Positions 8,156 to 16,910 of a stretch of 64,000 nt of DNA are shown here, in pieces. Position 1 is the first letter of the stretch; each line of letters starts with the position of its first letter. Below the pieces are notes generated by a model. That model had not been told where the DNA came from, did not search any database, and worked only from the letters and a program-made list of their open reading frames with translations. Position numbers and translations under genes: made by a program. Location: the NCBI RefSeq assembly GCF_003987275.1, contig NZ_PIQF01000003.1:321171-385170 (forward strand), given 5' to 3'. This stretch comes from Idiomarina seosinensis. Its GTDB lineage: Bacteria > Pseudomonadota > Gammaproteobacteria > Enterobacterales > Alteromonadaceae.

Positions 8156-9054
8156 AACTCAACACATTGATTACAATTATCTGCATTGCCAGTTTTTCAC
8201 TGCCCGTATTGGCTTATGAGAAAAAACACGAAGAGCATGAAGCACCCCATACCAATTTAAGTGATGCAGCAATAGAAAACGCGAAATTAACGTTGGCAAC
8301 AGCGAGCGCTCAAAGCATTCGAGTAAAGCAAACAATTTTCGGTGTAATAGCCCCCAATAATAACAATATTGTGCATATCGGAGCGAAGTACAAAGGTATT
8401 GTTACGTCACTAAAGGCCAATATCGGCGATGACATAAAAGCCGGGCAAACTCTTGCTGTTGTTGAGAATGTTACGACAGGCACGGCATTTGAAGTCATCA
8501 GCCCAATTAGCGGAGAGGTAACTGCACGTTTTACCAATGTTGGTGAAGTGGTTGAGCAAAAGCCATTATTTGAAGTCCTGGATCCATCATCGGTCTGGGT
8601 AGAGCTTTCAGCGTTCCCGGAGAACATTGAGTCGTTAGAAGAAGAGCAAACGACCTATGTGTACGACTTGCATCATCATAAAACCGTCGAAGGAACTGTG
8701 TCTTATATCTCGCCACAAATGACTGGCGGACACATTGCACGCGCACTTATCGAGTTGCCCAATCAGTCGGGGCATTGGCGACCGGGAATGCACGTAAAAG
8801 CGGATGTCGTTACAGACAGCTTTAACGCGAGCTTGGCGATAAACAATGATGCTGTTCAACGTTTAGAAGATAACCCCGTTGTTTTTATTAAAGAGGGTAA
8901 TCGTTTCGAAGCCAGGGAAGTTGAGTTAGGCCGAACTGACGGTGAATACACCGAGGTGTTATCGGGTATTGAGAATGGCGAAAGTTATGTCGTTGAAAAC
9001 AGCTACTTGATAAAGGCTGACATTCTAAAACAAGGCGCAGGCCAAAGCCATTAG
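8152..9054 (+). CDS. czcB: RND efflux periplasmic adaptor, CzcB-like (second system)
   Basis: A 300-residue membrane fusion protein, shorter than the 381-residue adaptor of the first operon. It has a signal peptide ending near LPVLAYE, then a short His/Glu-rich patch (KKHEEHEAPH). The lipoyl-like halves GIVTSLKANIGDDIKAGQTLAVVE and SPISGEVTARFTNVGEVVEQ are clear. It couples the inner-membrane pump to the TolC-like channel. The gene overlaps the upstream channel gene by four bases and is followed twelve bases later by the pump gene, so all three are one transcript. The short length suggests a reduced helical hairpin. Confidence 0.9.
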   Translation: MKLNTLITIICIASFSLPVLAYEKKHEEHEAPHTNLSDAAIENAKLTLATASAQSIRVKQTIFGVIAPNNNNIVHIGAKYKGIVTSLKANIGDDIKAGQTLAVVENVTTGTAFEVISPISGEVTARFTNVGEVVEQKPLFEVLDPSSVWVELSAFPENIESLEEEQTTYVYDLHHHKTVEGTVSYISPQMTGGHIARALIELPNQSGHWRPGMHVKADVVTDSFNASLAINNDAVQRLEDNPVVFIKEGNRFEAREVELGRTDGEYTEVLSGIENGESYVVENSYLIKADILKQGAGQSH

Positions 9055-9066
9055 GGAGAGTAAACA

Positions 9067-12000
9067 ATGATAGATGCACTCATTCGCTTTGCGGTTGATC
9101 GTCGATGGCTGGTGCTTGCCGCAACCTTGTTAGTAGCAGCTGCGGGCGTTTATAGCACATTAAAGCTACCCATCGATGCTGTGCCGGATATTACCAATGT
9201 TCAGGTACAGATAAATTCAGAAGCGCCAGGCTATTCGCCATTAGAAACCGAACAACGTATTTCTTATCCGGTGGAAACCGCGATGGCAGGTTTACCAAAG
9301 CTGGACTACACCCGCTCGATCTCACGCTATGGGTTGTCGCAAGTTACCGTGGTGTTTGAAGAGGGCACCGATATTTACTGGGCTAGACAGCAAATCAGTG
9401 AGCGATTGCAAAAGGTAAGGGGAGAAGTACCCGACGGTATCGAGCCGACGATGGGGCCAATAGCCTCCGGCCTTGGTGAAATTGTTAATTATGTAGTACG
9501 CGCGAAAGAGGGGGCTACCAATGCCGATGGCGAGGCGTATACGCCCGAGCAGTTGCGTACCATCCAGGATTGGATCATTAAGCCGCAACTGGTCAAGGTG
9601 CCCGGTGTTACCGAGATTAATAGTGTGGGGGGTTATGAAAAGCAATACCAGGTGGCTCCCATCCCCGGTCGTATGCTGGCCTATAAAGTGACCATGCAGG
9701 ACCTTTTGGCAGCATTGGATCTTAACAATAGAAACGCTGGTGCCGGTTATATCGAGAAAAATGGTGAGCAATGGTTGGTGCGTTCGCCTGGACAGCTTAA
9801 GACACTTGACGATATTCGTGATGTGGTCGTGACAAAACGTGATGATGCACCGGTGCGCGTGAGTGACGTGGCTGAGGTCAAACTGGGAGAACAATTACGC
9901 ACTGGCGCTTCAACCTCGGGCGAGAGCGAGGTGGTATTGGGCACGGCCATGATGCTTATTGGCGAAAACAGTCGCATCGTTGCACAGAATGTCGCCAATA
10001 AAATTGAGGAGGTGCAACGAAGCTTGCCAGACGGGGTGGTGATTGAAACGGTGTATAACCGTACTTCTCTCGTTGATAAAACTATTGCAACGGTCGAGAA
10101 AAACCTGTTTGAAGGTGCGGTGCTGGTTATTGTGGTGCTTTTCATTCTGCTTGGAAATGTCCGTGCAGCACTGATTACGGCGTGCGTTATTCCCTTGAGT
10201 ATGCTGTTTGCGGTAAGCGGCATGGTCGCCAACAAGGTGTCTGGTAATTTAATGAGCCTGGGCGCAATTGATTTTGGTATTATCGTCGATGGTGCGGTCA
10301 TTGTGGTTGAAAACGCTTTGCGACGGCTTGGAATTGCACAGCAACGCTTAGGCCGGGTACTTACCACTAAAGAGCGCTTAATTGAAGTAACCCATAGTAC
10401 TCGTGAGGTATTTAACCCTGCGGTATTTGGTGTGCTTATCATTATGCTGGTGTACTTGCCCATATTTGCGTTAAGTGGTGTTGAAGGCAAAATGTTTCAT
10501 CCCATGGCGTTTACTGTCGTAGCCGCGCTTTTAGGGGCTCTGATTTTCAGCGTTACCTTTGTACCCGCTGCTATTGCAATATTTGTCCGTGGCAATATTA
10601 AGCACGGTGAAAACCGAATAATGCGAGCCGCCCGCAAAGTGTATCAGCCGGTTTTACGGCAAACACTGAAGCTTCCAGTTGTCATTATTTTGCTTGGCTT
10701 TGGGCTGTTTGCGGTATCAATGTTTCAGGCGAGTCGCATGGGAACTGAGTTTTTGCCACAGCTTGATGAAGGCGATATTGCCATGCAAGCCTTGCGCATT
10801 CCGGGGACTGGCTTGCAGCAATCTATAGCAATGCAAAAAGATGTCGAGTCTGTGGTGTCACGCTTTGACGAAGTTAAACTGGTATTCTCAAAAATTGGTA
10901 CCCCGGATGTTGCGACCGACCCTATGCCACCGAGCGTCGCTGATACCATTATTATTTTAAAGGAGCGTGAGGACTGGCTAAACCCAGAAAAAACCAAAGA
11001 GCAACTGGTTGCTGAAATACGAACTGCTGTGCAAGAGCTTCCCGGTAATAAGTACGAGTTCACTCAACCGATTGAAATGCGGTTTAACGAACTTATTGCA
11101 GGCGTTCGAGCTGACTTGGGGGTTCGTATTTATGGCGATGACTTGCAAACGCTTAAACGGTTAGGCGACTCAGCCGCCGCAGTCATTCGCACCGTTAATG
11201 GCGCTGCTGATGTTCGGGTTGAACAAATGACGGGTTTATCGACACTCTCAGTGATACCTAAGCGTGATCATTTAGCGTTATTAGGCCTAACAGTCGCTGA
11301 TGTACAGCGAGCAGTTCAAGCTGCGGTTGGTGGAGTTCAGTCAGGGATTATTTACGAGGGGGATAAACGCTTCAAGCTAATGGTACGTCTCGACAAAGAA
11401 TGGCGTAAGAGCATTGAACAGCTTAAATCACTGCCTATTGATCTGCCTGCCGGCAACCCTGAGCTGCGCTATGTGCCGTTGGGAGAGGTCGCCGAATTGA
11501 GTTTGGAAAGTGGACCGAACCAAATTAACCGAGAAAGCAGCAAACGCAATGTTATTGTGAGTGCGAATGTTGAAGATCGTGATTTGGGCTCTTTTGTGGC
11601 AGATGTTCAGGATGCGCTAACGACTGAGGTTGATTTGCCAGCAGGTTATTGGGTTAACTACGACGGTACCTTTGAACAGCTGCAATCAGCTTCCCAACGG
11701 TTGAGTTTGGTTGTGCCATTAGCGCTGCTATTAATTATTGGCCTGCTATACAGTGCGTTTAATTCGCTGAGCAGTGCACTCGTCATATTCACAGGCGTTC
11801 CCTTAGGGCTGACCGGCGGGATATTCGCATTAGCGCTGCGTGATATGCCGCTATCAATTTCCGCTGCAGTCGGCTTCATTGCACTGTCGGGCGTGGCGGT
11901 TTTGAACGGCGTGGTCATGCTGACATTCATACGGCAACTGCTGCGCGACGGACTGCCATTGAAAGATGCGGTGTTTGAAGGCGCGCAACAGCGGTTAAGA

Positions 12001-12198
12001 CCTGTACTGATGACTGCTCTCGTAGCTAGCCTGGGCTTTGTCCCTATGGCATTTAATACCGGTGTCGGCGCTGAGGTACAGCGACCACTGGCTACTGTGG
12101 TAATCGGCGGCATTGTCTCGTCGACATTATTGACTTTGGTGGTGCTGCCAGCGCTTTACTACTTAGTGCAGCGCTTCAATGGAACTGCAAAAGCCTAA
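9067..12198 (+). CDS. czcA: CzcA-family heavy-metal RND efflux pump (second system), complete
   Basis: A complete 1043-residue RND pump, the normal length for the heavy-metal subfamily. The N-terminal membrane helix is followed by the periplasmic motif AVPDITNVQVQINSEAPG. TM4 (about residues 402-416) is DFGIIVDGAVIVVEN, the acidic signature of CzcA-like Zn/Co/Cd exporters. Two large periplasmic loops separate TM1-2 and TM7-8, and the C-terminal half repeats the fold. It exports metal ions by proton antiport from the periplasm or cytoplasm through the CzcBC partners encoded upstream. An intrinsic terminator follows the stop by about 22 bases and closes the operon. Which metals it takes cannot be decided here. 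Confidence 0.95.
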   Translation: MIDALIRFAVDRRWLVLAATLLVAAAGVYSTLKLPIDAVPDITNVQVQINSEAPGYSPLETEQRISYPVETAMAGLPKLDYTRSISRYGLSQVTVVFEEGTDIYWARQQISERLQKVRGEVPDGIEPTMGPIASGLGEIVNYVVRAKEGATNADGEAYTPEQLRTIQDWIIKPQLVKVPGVTEINSVGGYEKQYQVAPIPGRMLAYKVTMQDLLAALDLNNRNAGAGYIEKNGEQWLVRSPGQLKTLDDIRDVVVTKRDDAPVRVSDVAEVKLGEQLRTGASTSGESEVVLGTAMMLIGENSRIVAQNVANKIEEVQRSLPDGVVIETVYNRTSLVDKTIATVEKNLFEGAVLVIVVLFILLGNVRAALITACVIPLSMLFAVSGMVANKVSGNLMSLGAIDFGIIVDGAVIVVENALRRLGIAQQRLGRVLTTKERLIEVTHSTREVFNPAVFGVLIIMLVYLPIFALSGVEGKMFHPMAFTVVAALLGALIFSVTFVPAAIAIFVRGNIKHGENRIMRAARKVYQPVLRQTLKLPVVIILLGFGLFAVSMFQASRMGTEFLPQLDEGDIAMQALRIPGTGLQQSIAMQKDVESVVSRFDEVKLVFSKIGTPDVATDPMPPSVADTIIILKEREDWLNPEKTKEQLVAEIRTAVQELPGNKYEFTQPIEMRFNELIAGVRADLGVRIYGDDLQTLKRLGDSAAAVIRTVNGAADVRVEQMTGLSTLSVIPKRDHLALLGLTVADVQRAVQAAVGGVQSGIIYEGDKRFKLMVRLDKEWRKSIEQLKSLPIDLPAGNPELRYVPLGEVAELSLESGPNQINRESSKRNVIVSANVEDRDLGSFVADVQDALTTEVDLPAGYWVNYDGTFEQLQSASQRLSLVVPLALLLIIGLLYSAFNSLSSALVIFTGVPLGLTGGIFALALRDMPLSISAAVGFIALSGVAVLNGVVMLTFIRQLLRDGLPLKDAVFEGAQQRLRPVLMTALVASLGFVPMAFNTGVGAEVQRPLATVVIGGIVSSTLLTLVVLPALYYLVQRFNGTAKA

Positions 12199-12220
12199 GT
12201 GGAGGCCTTAGCTAATTGCA

Positions 12221-12250
12221 AAGCACGCCCCGACTTGGGCGTGCTTTTTT
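12221..12250 (+). terminator. Intrinsic terminator of the second czcCBA operon
   Basis: The inverted repeat AAGCACGCCC / GGGCGTGCTT closes around a short CGACTT-type loop and is followed by a run of T. It lies just after the czcA stop codon. Confidence 0.9.
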
Positions 12251-12377
12251 ATTGCTATATCGATGAGGAAGGTAAGAAGTTTTTGGCGACTCAGTGCTTA
12301 GAGTTGTGTCGTTCAGGTAATACTGATGTGTAATATTCTTAAATATATATTATGCCGAGTGAGCCTCAATTGCTAAT

Positions 12378-12549
12378 GTTCCCAAATTGCAATAACGGGA
12401 ACAAGCAAACTCACTAAAAACGGGCTATTTCCCCCTTTATACCCCCTTAAGTACTCAAAATCACGTTTTACAGCAAAAAAAGGAATTCGGAAATGGCCGA
12501 AGTACAAGCGCTTAAACAGCCGGATACCGTGAAGCTGACTAGCTACCTT
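12378..12549 (+). repeat. Left copy of a ~171-bp direct repeat: upstream region and first codons of the recombinase gene
   Basis: This stretch closely matches 16740-16910, with scattered substitutions and a one-base length difference. It contains GTTCCC-N13-GGGAAC, the shared block AAAAACGGGCTA, the block AAGTACTCAAAATCACG, and an ATG followed by nearly the same first 19 codons as the intact recombinase. Identity ends abruptly at AGCTACCTT. The two copies bracket the restriction-modification cassette in the same orientation. Confidence 0.9.
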
Positions 12550-12582
12550 TGTTACCAACGGAGTAAAATTTATCTAAGTTAA
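12493..12582 (+). pseudogene. 5' stub of a tyrosine recombinase gene
   Basis: The ATG at 12493 opens a frame reading MAEVQALKQPDTVKLTSYL, which matches the first 19 residues of the recombinase at 16854 with a few changes. It then runs into unrelated sequence and stops after 29 codons. No catalytic residue is present, so the stub cannot be active. It is too short for the ORF track. It marks where an insertion or recombination separated the 5' end from the rest of the gene. Confidence 0.85.
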
Positions 12583-12943
12583 GATGAGCCTAAAAACTTG
12601 GACCACCTCGGAGCTAGTCTGATGGTTTCATATGGAATGCTACTTTGAGCGCCAGCGTGGTAATACGCAGATTTTTGTAGAGTAAAGGAAGCTGCTAGGC
12701 AAGCTGAAGCTACCAGCCGCCACAAAAGAGTGGTGGTGAAGGAAACTGATAATGATAATTAGTAGATGTTATATAAAGCTAGTGAGTACCTCTAGTCATC
12801 ATGATTTAAAAGATATATCACTGTGTTGATATCCAATCGAAGTATTCTTCTTTGTAATAGAAATCAGGATAAAACCAAAAATTTTAAGGATTTGCCTTGG
12901 GATTTTTTCTTGGAGGAGTATACTGTATGAATGAACAGTAGAG
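12583..12943. other. AT-rich gap between recombinase stub and methyltransferase gene
   Basis: No convincing gene is seen on either strand; the ORF at 12799-13008 on the minus strand is out of character and overlaps the methyltransferase start. The segment probably holds the methyltransferase promoter and debris from the recombination event. Confidence 0.6.
12921..12940. promoter_or_regulatory. Candidate operator: TACTGT-N8-ACAGTA just before the methyltransferase start
   Basis: A perfect 6-bp inverted repeat, TACTGT (12921-12926) and ACAGTA (12935-12940), ends immediately before the GAGG ribosome site of the methyltransferase gene. A protein bound here would block transcription or translation initiation. 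Restriction-modification systems often use autoregulation by the methyltransferase or a C protein. No C protein gene is seen, so this is a candidate only. Confidence 0.35.
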
Positions 12944-12949
12944 GTGTAT

Positions 12950-14479
12950 ATGATAGATAATACAGCCATGTTGCTACAGCCTAATGCCCTAGAAAGTCTA
13001 GTTGACACGGTTGATCAGTATAGGACTGATGCTAACCAGTTGCTTGACCAAAGTACACGCGGGCAGAAAGGTCAGTTTATGACTCCTGCTTCTGTTGCTC
13101 AAATCTTGTCTGGGATGTTTAGAAATCTAGATGGTGAGGTTCGGGTCCTTGACGCCGGTGCTGGTGTTGGTTCATTAACTGCATCATTGGTGGCGAGAGC
13201 GTTGACCGAGTTCGCTCCAACTTCAATTAGCGGCAACGCATGGGAGCTGGAGAACGTTTTAGTGGAGCGCTTGGAGGATTCGTTTGGCCTATGTGAGGAA
13301 GCTAGCCAGGAATCCGGCGTAGCTTGGAAGTCACATATAAACCAAATAGACTTTATCGAGCATGCCGTAGAAATAATAAATGCTCGAACTAGCGGTAAGA
13401 CAACCCCTGCTTTCAATAAAGCTATTCTAAACCCTCCTTACCTAAAAATTGCGGCGTCTAGCCGAGCTCGTGCAAGTTTACGAAGTGTCGGTGTTGAAAC
13501 CGGAAACTTGTATTCATGCTTTGTAGCACTTGCTTTAATGCTTTTGGAGGACGGTGGCGAGTTGGTCGCTATAATTCCGCGCAGTTGTTGTAATGGCCCA
13601 TATTTCAAAGATTTTCGTCGGGTGTTGCTTGATGGTAATAACTTGAGCAAGATTCATATCTTTGAAAGCCGCACAAAAGCCTTCAAAGGCGATAAAGTAT
13701 TACAAGAAAACGTTATCTTTCATATCGTGAAAGGTGAAGAGCAAGGGGATGTTGAGATCACTTCAAGCACCTGCGCAGAAGACTCGGATCCGGTCGTTCG
13801 AGAAGCTGATTTCAGTGAGGTTGTGAACCCGACTAATCCAGATCGCTTTATACATATAGTGACCAATGACGAGCAGGCTAAAATAGCTACTCGTGTTGGG
13901 GGAATGCCTTGCTCATTAGATGAACTTGGTGTTACTGCTAGTACAGGGAAGGTGGTTGATTTTCGGACTAAACCGAACCTACGACATTATCCTAGCTCTG
14001 GTACTGTGCCATTAATTTATCCAATGCATTTTAAAAATGGCCTTATCGAATATCCAGTAGAGAGCAAGAAAAAGCCAAATGCCCTCGAGCTTAATTCCGA
14101 TACACAGAGGCAGTTGGTTCCAAACGGCACCTACGTATTAACGAAGCGTTTAACATCGAAAGAAGAAGCTCGTCGTATTGTTGCTGGCTTATATACAGCG
14201 GATATAGCGGAAGTAGATTTAGTTGGCTTTGAGAACAAAACTAATTATTTTCACGCAAACGGCCACCCCTTAGACAATGACTTTGCAAAAGGCTTATGGG
14301 CTTATCTGAATAGCAATATAGTGGACCAGTATTTCAGGCAGTTTAATGGACACACTCAAGTAAATGCGGCTGACTTGAGGATGCTTCGTTATCCAAGCAG
14401 AGAGCAATTAGTTGCTATGGGTAAACAGATCTATGATTTTGACCAAGAACTCTTCGATGAGCTTGTGAAGAAGTTGTAA
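12950..14479 (+). CDS. Type II restriction-modification DNA adenine methyltransferase, PstI/BsuBI-type partner
   Basis: About 509 residues. Near the N-terminus QKGQFMTP is typical of gamma-class N6-adenine methyltransferases. VRVLDAGAGVGSLT is the AdoMet-binding motif I, and NPPY (near residue 161) is the catalytic motif IV for adenine N6 methylation. The C-terminal half would hold the target recognition domain. I prefer the ATG at 12950, five bases after GAGG, over the GTG at 12944 of the ORF track. It converges on a PstI/BsuBI-like endonuclease gene and should protect the same site, plausibly CTGCAG by analogy. The two genes share a terminator between them. Confidence 0.9.
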   Translation: MIDNTAMLLQPNALESLVDTVDQYRTDANQLLDQSTRGQKGQFMTPASVAQILSGMFRNLDGEVRVLDAGAGVGSLTASLVARALTEFAPTSISGNAWELENVLVERLEDSFGLCEEASQESGVAWKSHINQIDFIEHAVEIINARTSGKTTPAFNKAILNPPYLKIAASSRARASLRSVGVETGNLYSCFVALALMLLEDGGELVAIIPRSCCNGPYFKDFRRVLLDGNNLSKIHIFESRTKAFKGDKVLQENVIFHIVKGEEQGDVEITSSTCAEDSDPVVREADFSEVVNPTNPDRFIHIVTNDEQAKIATRVGGMPCSLDELGVTASTGKVVDFRTKPNLRHYPSSGTVPLIYPMHFKNGLIEYPVESKKKPNALELNSDTQRQLVPNGTYVLTKRLTSKEEARRIVAGLYTADIAEVDLVGFENKTNYFHANGHPLDNDFAKGLWAYLNSNIVDQYFRQFNGHTQVNAADLRMLRYPSREQLVAMGKQIYDFDQELFDELVKKL

Positions 14480-14492
14480 TCCGTTATAAAGG

Positions 14493-14530
14493 AAGAGTTG
14501 GCCCCGTGAGGCCAACTCTTCTATTTTTTG
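14493..14530. terminator. Terminator between the convergent methyltransferase and endonuclease genes
   Basis: The perfect 11-bp stem AAGAGTTGGCC / GGCCAACTCTT has a six-base loop and is followed on the plus strand by CTATTTTTTG. It ends methyltransferase transcripts, and because the stem is symmetrical it may also act weakly on the endonuclease transcript. Confidence 0.85.
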
Positions 14531-14536
14531 TCAGCT

Positions 14537-15535
14537 TCACTGCTTGATGAAAAAGTTGCGAGAGGTATCTTCATGTATCCAAAGATAGGTTCCATCAGCC
14601 AAGTTTTTTTGTGATGACTGACGAGCAGCGGCTGCTTTCCAGGTTAAATAAGTTGTTGTAAAACCAACTCCCGATTTGCCGTTGCGTTTCGCAAACGCCT
14701 CTAAGCTCTCCTTTTTATGAATATCAACCTCACCATCACTGGTAACAGCTTCAATGACCCAAAGGTGTTCAGTTTCTTTGTTAATTAGTAATACGTCAGG
14801 CATGGAGTCATTGATCGTTATCTCAAGTCCAGCCTCTGAGAGGGCTTGTCGTTCTTTTTCAGTAATTCTGTCACCATCCCCATCGTCAACATAGATGACA
14901 TCATAGCCCTTCAAAAACCTTGGTGCATAAACTTTATGGCTTACACGAATTAAACGACTGTGCGGTGTCTCAACTGATTCAGCTGTATATCGAGCCTGTT
15001 CCGCTTGAACAGCTAAACGCTCGCGCTTTACATCTTCCTGCATCCATTTTTCGGCTAAGTCTTGCCATTCGTTTTCCGGGGCCTTGAGAATTTTTAAAAA
15101 CTCTGGTGCGATTCTGTATGCCGAGTTTGCCGACTTTGCAACCGGATGGCCAGGGTTGAATTCAGCCTTTGAGTTTAAATAAACTTTCTCGACGGCACCT
15201 ATCTCCCAGAATGGCTTCAACCAATAATCTCGACCCTCACGATCAAGTTTTATATTCCTTTCTCTCTGTAAAATTCCGACATGAGTGCCTATGTGAGCAA
15301 CAGATGCTCCATCACAAAATTCTAGTCCCTTCTTGGCTGCCTTTTTATACCAACTAGGCTCATCACACAGTAAAGCGAAAATAACGTCTACTTTGTTATC
15401 ACTGGACTGATCGACTTTAGATAGAACGTCTCTCACCCTCTGTTTGGTTACGCCTTGATAACTGTCGGGGACAACTATTTTGTCTTGAGCTATAGCCTGG
15501 TCCCTCAATGCTATTTTGTCATCTTCGATGCTCAT
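14537..15535 (-). CDS. BsuBI/PstI-family type II restriction endonuclease
   Basis: A 332-residue protein. The C-terminal half has PDVLLINKE (PD near residues 246-247) and then IEAVTSDGEVDIHKKE (Glu262), the PD-(D/E)XK-type active site with the EAVTSDG block I recall from the PstI/BsuBI family. The N-terminal half would form the helical recognition part. It cuts unmethylated DNA; the family founders recognise CTGCAG, so the same or a related site is likely. AAGGA lies eight bases before the ATG. It converges on the methyltransferase, an arrangement that lets each gene have its own promoter, so expression order can be set independently. Length and motifs look intact. Confidence 0.9.
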   Translation of the reverse strand: MSIEDDKIALRDQAIAQDKIVVPDSYQGVTKQRVRDVLSKVDQSSDNKVDVIFALLCDEPSWYKKAAKKGLEFCDGASVAHIGTHVGILQRERNIKLDREGRDYWLKPFWEIGAVEKVYLNSKAEFNPGHPVAKSANSAYRIAPEFLKILKAPENEWQDLAEKWMQEDVKRERLAVQAEQARYTAESVETPHSRLIRVSHKVYAPRFLKGYDVIYVDDGDGDRITEKERQALSEAGLEITINDSMPDVLLINKETEHLWVIEAVTSDGEVDIHKKESLEAFAKRNGKSGVGFTTTYLTWKAAAARQSSQKNLADGTYLWIHEDTSRNFFIKQ

Positions 15536-15762
15536 CTAATTTTCCTTTCCAAGCTCGTATTACAATCTATTATTATTATCCTGCCTGATAGCTAGTTTTT
15601 AGCATCCATATCTTTTATTATTTTTTGACAAGTAAAAAGGGCCCCGGTTATTGGTAGAAATCTTGCCTATAATTTTCCCCGATTCATTAAGTAAAGCTGG
15701 AGCATTTCAGAGCGTATCCATACGCTTGCTTACTCAAGTCACGTTTCTCCCTGTGTAAATAA

Positions 15763-16275
15763 CTACAAATGACGCGATACGAATTTTTCTAGGATACTTA
15801 GTTGCTCACTACTCATTGTAAACTCTGTGGAGCCAACTCGGCCTGAAATCGATTTTCCCTGGGAGAGTTTTCTAATAAACTCGGGTTTTACTTGGTAGCT
15901 TAGCGTTTCTAAAGCATATGGGCTACCGGAAGACGTTGTCATCACGTTTCCATCATGAGAGCCAGAGCCGACATGATAACTTTGGTTATCGATAAGAAAG
16001 TAGAGCTCGTGATTTTCGAGATACAGCCAGTCAGTACTTTGGCTGTCTAATGCGCCATTTCGCGTGAAATAGATTAGATATACAGAATCGCCGTCAGACG
16101 TTCCTTTATTAACGTCCCAAGACAGTGCGTAACTGATATCAAATGGACCCGCAGTGATCATCTCTGTCTCAAGGTAGGGGTCATAGGTAGTTTCTATTGT
16201 GGGAGTTGCAGGAGTGAACGCGCAGCTTGATAAAAAGAGGATTATAGGGGCTGATGAAAACCATAATTTATTCAT
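15763..16275 (-). CDS. Small putative lipoprotein of unknown function
   Basis: The ORF track starts at 16365, but the ATG at 16275 has AGTGAGG in front and begins a clean lipoprotein signal, MNKLWFSSAPIILFLSSCAF, with a lipobox LSSC. That leaves 170 residues. The mature part has alternating polar and aromatic residues suggesting beta structure, with no motif I recognise. Residue +2 after the Cys is Ala, so outer-membrane sorting is expected. It lies between the endonuclease gene and the small gene at 16325, inside the repeat-bounded cassette. A role in defence or surface exclusion is speculative. Confidence 0.65.
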   Translation of the reverse strand: MNKLWFSSAPIILFLSSCAFTPATPTIETTYDPYLETEMITAGPFDISYALSWDVNKGTSDGDSVYLIYFTRNGALDSQSTDWLYLENHELYFLIDNQSYHVGSGSHDGNVMTTSSGSPYALETLSYQVKPEFIRKLSQGKSISGRVGSTEFTMSSEQLSILEKFVSRHL

Positions 16276-16324
16276 AAATGCCTCACTTAAAAAGCGGACT
16301 ATTAAGTTCGCCGAAAATATCGAA

Positions 16325-16582
16325 TTAAATTTTAGAGTAGATTTTTGAAGCAAACTCGCGAGCACTTAGCTCTAAATCTTTTGGAGTGCCCAACATTGTT
16401 GGCAGCGATTTGACTCTACCGTAAATGACATCTGAAAGCTCTTCTACGCTAAATTTAGTAGGTACTTTTTTCAAGTTCGATACCGCTTGACTCAGGTTTT
16501 TTTTATCAATGGGGTGAGAACTAAACCAAGTAGGTCGTGACGCCCAACACTCTATTGCTTTTTGTATTTCCTCAGTTGTCAT
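16325..16582 (-). CDS. Small hypothetical protein in the repeat-bounded cassette
   Basis: I choose the ATG at 16582 (MTTEEIQKAIECWASRPTWF) because AAGGAGG sits six bases before it; the ORF track start 21 bases upstream has no such site. The product is 85 residues, mostly helical by composition, with no signal peptide or membrane segment. It ends 50 bases before the lipoprotein start on the same strand, so the two may be co-transcribed. I do not recognise the family. Confidence 0.6.
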   Translation of the reverse strand: MTTEEIQKAIECWASRPTWFSSHPIDKKNLSQAVSNLKKVPTKFSVEELSDVIYGRVKSLPTMLGTPKDLELSAREFASKIYSKI

Positions 16583-16739
16583 AACGAGCCTCCTTATTAC
16601 CACTGTAGTTATTGAATAAAACCCTTCACAAGCAAAAGCTATCTAGCTGTTCTGGCTTTAGTCGATAAGGTCTAAGTTAAACCTTCAAATTTTGAAACAT
16701 AGATAATAGTAATTGATTACTAGCACAGCATACTAGTGT

Positions 16740-16764
16740 GTTCCCAAAATATTGAAATGGGAAC
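16740..16764. other. 25-bp inverted-repeat core, possible recombinase binding site
   Basis: GTTCCC and GGGAAC arms are separated by 13 bases here and also at 12378-12402, while the central bases differ between the copies. Inverted arms around a short spacer are the layout of tyrosine-recombinase core sites, but the same layout also fits a regulator operator. The position is ~90 bases upstream of the recombinase start. Confidence 0.4.
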
Positions 16765-16910
16765 AAGCAAACCCACTAAAAACGGGCTACTTCCCCCTTT
16801 ATACCCTCTTAAGTACTCAAAATCACGTTTTACAGCAAAAAAGGAACTAGACTATGGCCGAAGTACAAGCGGTTAAAGATCTGGATACCGTGAAGCTGAT
16901 TAGCTACCTT
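16740..16910 (+). repeat. Right copy of the ~171-bp direct repeat, leading into the intact recombinase
   Basis: This matches 12378-12549. It contains GTTCCC-N13-GGGAAC (here extendable to a 7-bp arm GTTCCCA/TGGGAAC), the conserved upstream blocks, the start codon at 16854 and the first 19 codons. Beyond 16910 only this copy continues as a full gene. Confidence 0.9.

Noticed and set aside
12583-12800. Possible insertion-sequence remnant after the recombinase stub
   Set aside because: Some patches recall IS3-like ends (for example AACTTGGACCACC), but I found no matching inverted end or transposase fragment.
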